64,000 nt of DNA from Chenopodium formosanum (taxonomy: Eukaryota; Streptophyta; Magnoliopsida; Caryophyllales; Amaranthaceae), in contig CM044869.1 of assembly GCA_024500155.1 (NCBI GenBank), forward strand, positions 49,183,898 to 49,247,897. The letters run 5' to 3'. The notes under the pieces were generated by a model. That model searched no databases and had not been told where the DNA came from. It was given only the letters and a program-made list of their open reading frames with translations. Positions 61,132 to 64,000 of the stretch are shown one piece after another. The position numbers were made by a program, and so were the translations under genes. Numbering within the stretch: the first letter of the stretch is position 1; every line of letters begins with the position of its first letter.

Positions 61132-62040
61132 GGAAAAATTGACGGGAATAATCCTAACTTTTGATTATTTTTTAATAATTCGAACTTTAATATTAATTTG
61201 CTTCTAATGATCCCAACCGGTCACCTAACTTGTTATAACAAGTTAGATGACACGTGTTGGCAACTGATTGGTCAAAAAATAAAAATTAAAAAAAGTTAAG
61301 ATTTTTTTTTAAGAAAAAATAATTTATTAATTATGATTTTTAAAAAATATTAATTAAATAATTAAAAAAAAACCACCCAGCAGCCCCAACCACCATCTCC
61401 GCCACTCACCCCGCTAGCCCGACCCCCCACCTCCAACTCCGGCGACGCCGAGACCCTTTCCTCCCACACCGACACCGCGCCACCCTTCTCTCTGAACCAC
61501 CTACCCTCTCCATCCTCACGAAATCCTTTAAAACCAACGTCCAACTATCGATTCAGCTGCCGCTACCCTTCTCCCCTCCCTCGCTTCCCTTCCAAGCGCC
61601 ACCCAACGTCGGTTTTTTCCATGGCAACTTGTTCTCTACCTTGGCTCTTCCGACCACGCCGTTGATTCTGCTTTAGCCACTATTCTAGGACGCCGCCTTG
61701 GTTACGGTGGTTGTGGTAGGGTTGGGTATTGGGTCGGGGAGTAGGGTGGTGGAGGTGGATGGGTCGGTGTTGGTGGGTGGAGGGTGGAGTTGGTGTTGGT
61801 GGAATGGTGGTTGCGTGGTTTGTACTTTGCAACATCAAATTGCTTTTTTTTTTTATAATTATTTAGAGTTAATTAATTAATTAAGTGTTAATTATTTAGT
61901 GTTAACTCAATAGGTTACCGGTCACCCGGGACCATTTAAAGCAAATATATATCAAAGTTCGGATTATTTAAAAATAATTGAAAGTTGGGATTATTTTGGG
62001 CTAATTGAGAAAAGTTGGGATTATTCCCATTAATTTTTCC
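61132..62040. mobile_element. Mutator-like element (Pack-MULE candidate), 909 bp
   Basis: TATTTTATA occurs directly on both sides (61123-61131 and 62041-62049), an exact 9-bp target duplication, the mark of Mutator-type transposition. The ends are long inverted repeats starting GGAAAAATTGACGGGAATAAT and GGAAAAATTAATGGGAATAAT, alignable over roughly 100 bp with one extra unit on the right. The centre (61372-61820) is strikingly GC-rich in an AT-rich neighbourhood. No transposase is present. Confidence 0.85.
61372..61820. other. GC-rich interior of the Mutator-like element, possibly a captured gene fragment
   Basis: The left half is C-rich (CCACCATCTCCGCCACTCAC), the right half G-rich (GGTGGAGGTGGATGGGTCGG). 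One plus-strand frame reads QLVLYLGSSDHAVDSALATI around 61626-61690 and looks coding-like, but I recognise no parent gene. The opposite base skew of the halves could mean that the two sides are diverged inverted copies. Confidence 0.45.
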
Positions 62041-62276
62041 TATTTTATATCCACAAATAATAATTCAAAGTTGCAATTAATGCGAAACAAAGGTAGTAAC
62101 TTTTATTATAACATAGTAACCTTTCTTTCTACTTATAAAATGGTTATAGTGTCTTTAATATTAGTGATCCATAATAAACTAATGCGAACCAGATACTTTT
62201 AATAATTTGTAGTATAAGTGAAGATAGTAAGCTAAGGGACAAAAATTATAAAATATTTATTTGAGTGGGGATAGTG

Positions 62277-64000
62277 TGTAACACCCTAGAAATTCCTTTC
62301 TTTTAAAATACCTATTTTGCTCTGTTTAAAACTCAAAATAGGAAAATCTAAGACATTACCGCCACCGTGAAAATGGCTAAGACAACTATCAAAGACACAC
62401 ATCGGAAGACTATCCTTAAAAACGTTCAAAACGACTCAACTTAAAAGTCAACCAACGAAAGTAAAGTCAAATCAAAGTAAAATAAAGTCAACCTAGAACT
62501 TGGAACCATTGTAGGCCCTTAACAAAACCGTACCAATTCAAAACTTTTGCATTAGTCTCACAAACATAATATAATAAAATAATGAAAGCAATAAACACAT
62601 CATAGACTTATGGAAACTAGTATGATTCGCTCTTCACTCATGCCCATCATGAATATGCTTCATCACCTGAAAAGCTTCTCTTTACTTGTTTCCACTACTC
62701 TCCATTAAAAATGGGTCATCATAGGGCCAAGGTAAAGACAAGGCCAACAAACACACAAACACACAATCAGCAAAGCTGAGTACATAAGCGTAATTAAACA
62801 CACTAACATGCTTTCATCTATCAACACACAACTTACCTCGTTGCACCCGTTTACAAGCACACAACATACAACAAGACTTCTCAACTAAGTAACTAAATAA
62901 TTAACTTAGTATTGATTACGCATCGAACGAGTTTCCCCCCTAACCTGCCTCAATAAAGGGAAACTAACACGGGAGCTAACCGTGCCAGTATAAAATAACC
63001 ACTCGTAAGTGGCGGAATTCCTGCGCATAATAATAAAAGGAAAATACAGCGTCCTGTACTCCCATTAGAAGTTATGGTTTAATATAAAACCCCATAACTC
63101 CCCCCATATGTTAATACTCAAGGTATATACGTTCCAAGAGTTTTGGTGCGTATTCTCTTTCACTTTACGTTATTTACATATTATTAAACTTGATGATGAC
63201 TCTCAAACCATAACAAAAATCAAACATTACAATTATCCAAACAATTAAACATTCCAATTTAATTCTTGAATAATTAGTGACCACATAAGATTTAATGTTG
63301 AACCCTTTTTAAATCTACCTCGGTGTCAAAGATACCTTAAACGTGTAATGCGCCACAATTCTTATCCCTCGGTGTTAGAAACACCTTAAGTGCATTAATG
63401 CACCGACATATAATTTATTCGTCGTATACATAGACACTTACATTGCTCCTTTCTCATGCTTATACATCAATAAAAATTATATGAATCATAATAAAATTCC
63501 TTTTTAATATTCCAAACCAAATTAAACAATTAGTTTAGTTAAACATGCTCTCTATCATGCCAATAATAAAAGTGTGGTTCATATATAACATGCCCAAAAT
63601 AATTATTTCCATTCAATAATCCCACAAATAAATCATGCTTCATAATTCAATCACCAATATCAACCAATTCACAATTTCCAATCATAATCTAGCATGACAC
63701 TACTTAGGATTAAATAATCAAGCCTAGCATATTACTACATCATAAAAAATATGCTAAGTACGCAAACGTACCTCGTATACGATCTTAAAATCGCCACTAC
63801 TAAAAGAAATCGTTCACTTTAAAGTCTCCTGCAAACCAAAATCATAATATGGCATTAAAATCTACTCCACACAAATTTCCAGTAATATATACTCTTATTA
63901 AAACACTCATAATTTAATTAAAACAAACTGAAAATTAATTTAAAACCTCATACTTTAATCCCAATTAATGAGTAGTCAAAATTCCTTCAAGAAACTTAAT
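62277..64000. mobile_element. start of a second LTR-like element, running off the window
   Basis: Opens TGTAACACCCTAGAAATTCC, like the border at 58827. Internal text such as AATCAGCAAAGCTGAGTA (about 62767) has a counterpart in the first LTR (GTCAGCAAAAAGCTGAGTAA near 59212). No coding frame is present. The right border is not reached, so completeness is unknown. Confidence 0.45.

Larger units (their letters stand above)
61089..62096. mobile_element. Stowaway-like MITE (90 bp) split by a Mutator-like element
   Basis: The outer ends CTACCTCCGTGTCATATTAG and the complement of GCGAAACAAAGGTAG, with inner GTTGCAACTTTGAA / TTCAAAGTTGCAA, are flanked by TA (61087-61088 and 62097-62098). Removing 61132-62040 and one copy of its 9-bp duplication leaves a 90-bp Stowaway, the same size as the other short copies in this window. 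Confidence 0.8.

Noticed and set aside
1..64000. CRISPR array, prokaryotic operons or phage genes
   Set aside because: No regularly spaced identical repeats were seen; gene structure, introns and transposon types are those of a plant nuclear genome.

Overview
The window is plant nuclear DNA, most likely from a eudicot. It is AT-rich, its genes have GT/AG introns, and the spaces between genes hold many small class II transposons (Stowaway, Tourist/Harbinger, hAT, Helitron, Mutator-like), SINE-like pieces, a solo LTR and long homopolymer or dinucleotide runs. I cannot name the species.

Layout. 1-4170: no gene; Tourist-type MITEs, two nested minus-strand Helitrons interrupted by a 91-bp Stowaway, and a poly(A)-tailed SINE. 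4175-8936: a complete-looking PIF/Harbinger transposon with TIRs, TAA target duplication, a Myb/SANT-like ORF1 and a DDE transposase. 9150-14142: a SURNod19-family (stress up-regulated Nod 19) secreted protein gene on the plus strand, probably with an upstream non-coding exon. 15779-15900: a 60-bp-arm perfect palindrome. 17543-19822 and 26784-27696: two tandem paralogues of a B12D/MLRQ-like small mitochondrial membrane protein. They are separated by a TE nest of three hAT-type elements with 8-bp TSDs, one of which contains a Helitron, plus a Mutator-like end and a minisatellite. 29504-33005: calnexin, with an unusually clear ER-stress promoter module. 34014-40785: amidase-signature enzyme (12 exons, minus strand). 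40786-44159: Stowaway elements and a Helitron. 44160-56544: a many-exon conserved gene whose function I do not recognise, with one apparent frameshift. 56545-64000: no gene; SINE fragment, solo LTR, a probable Mutator-like element carrying GC-rich possibly captured sequence inside a 90-bp Stowaway, and the start of a second LTR-like sequence.

The host genes do not form an operon or an obvious pathway: ER lectin chaperone, amidase, mitochondrial membrane protein pair, secreted stress protein and one unknown. The most informative signals are the intact Harbinger, the calnexin ERSE array, and transposon nesting in which target duplications define the order of insertion. I found no CRISPR array, rRNA gene or intact tRNA gene, and no convincing wholly new system.
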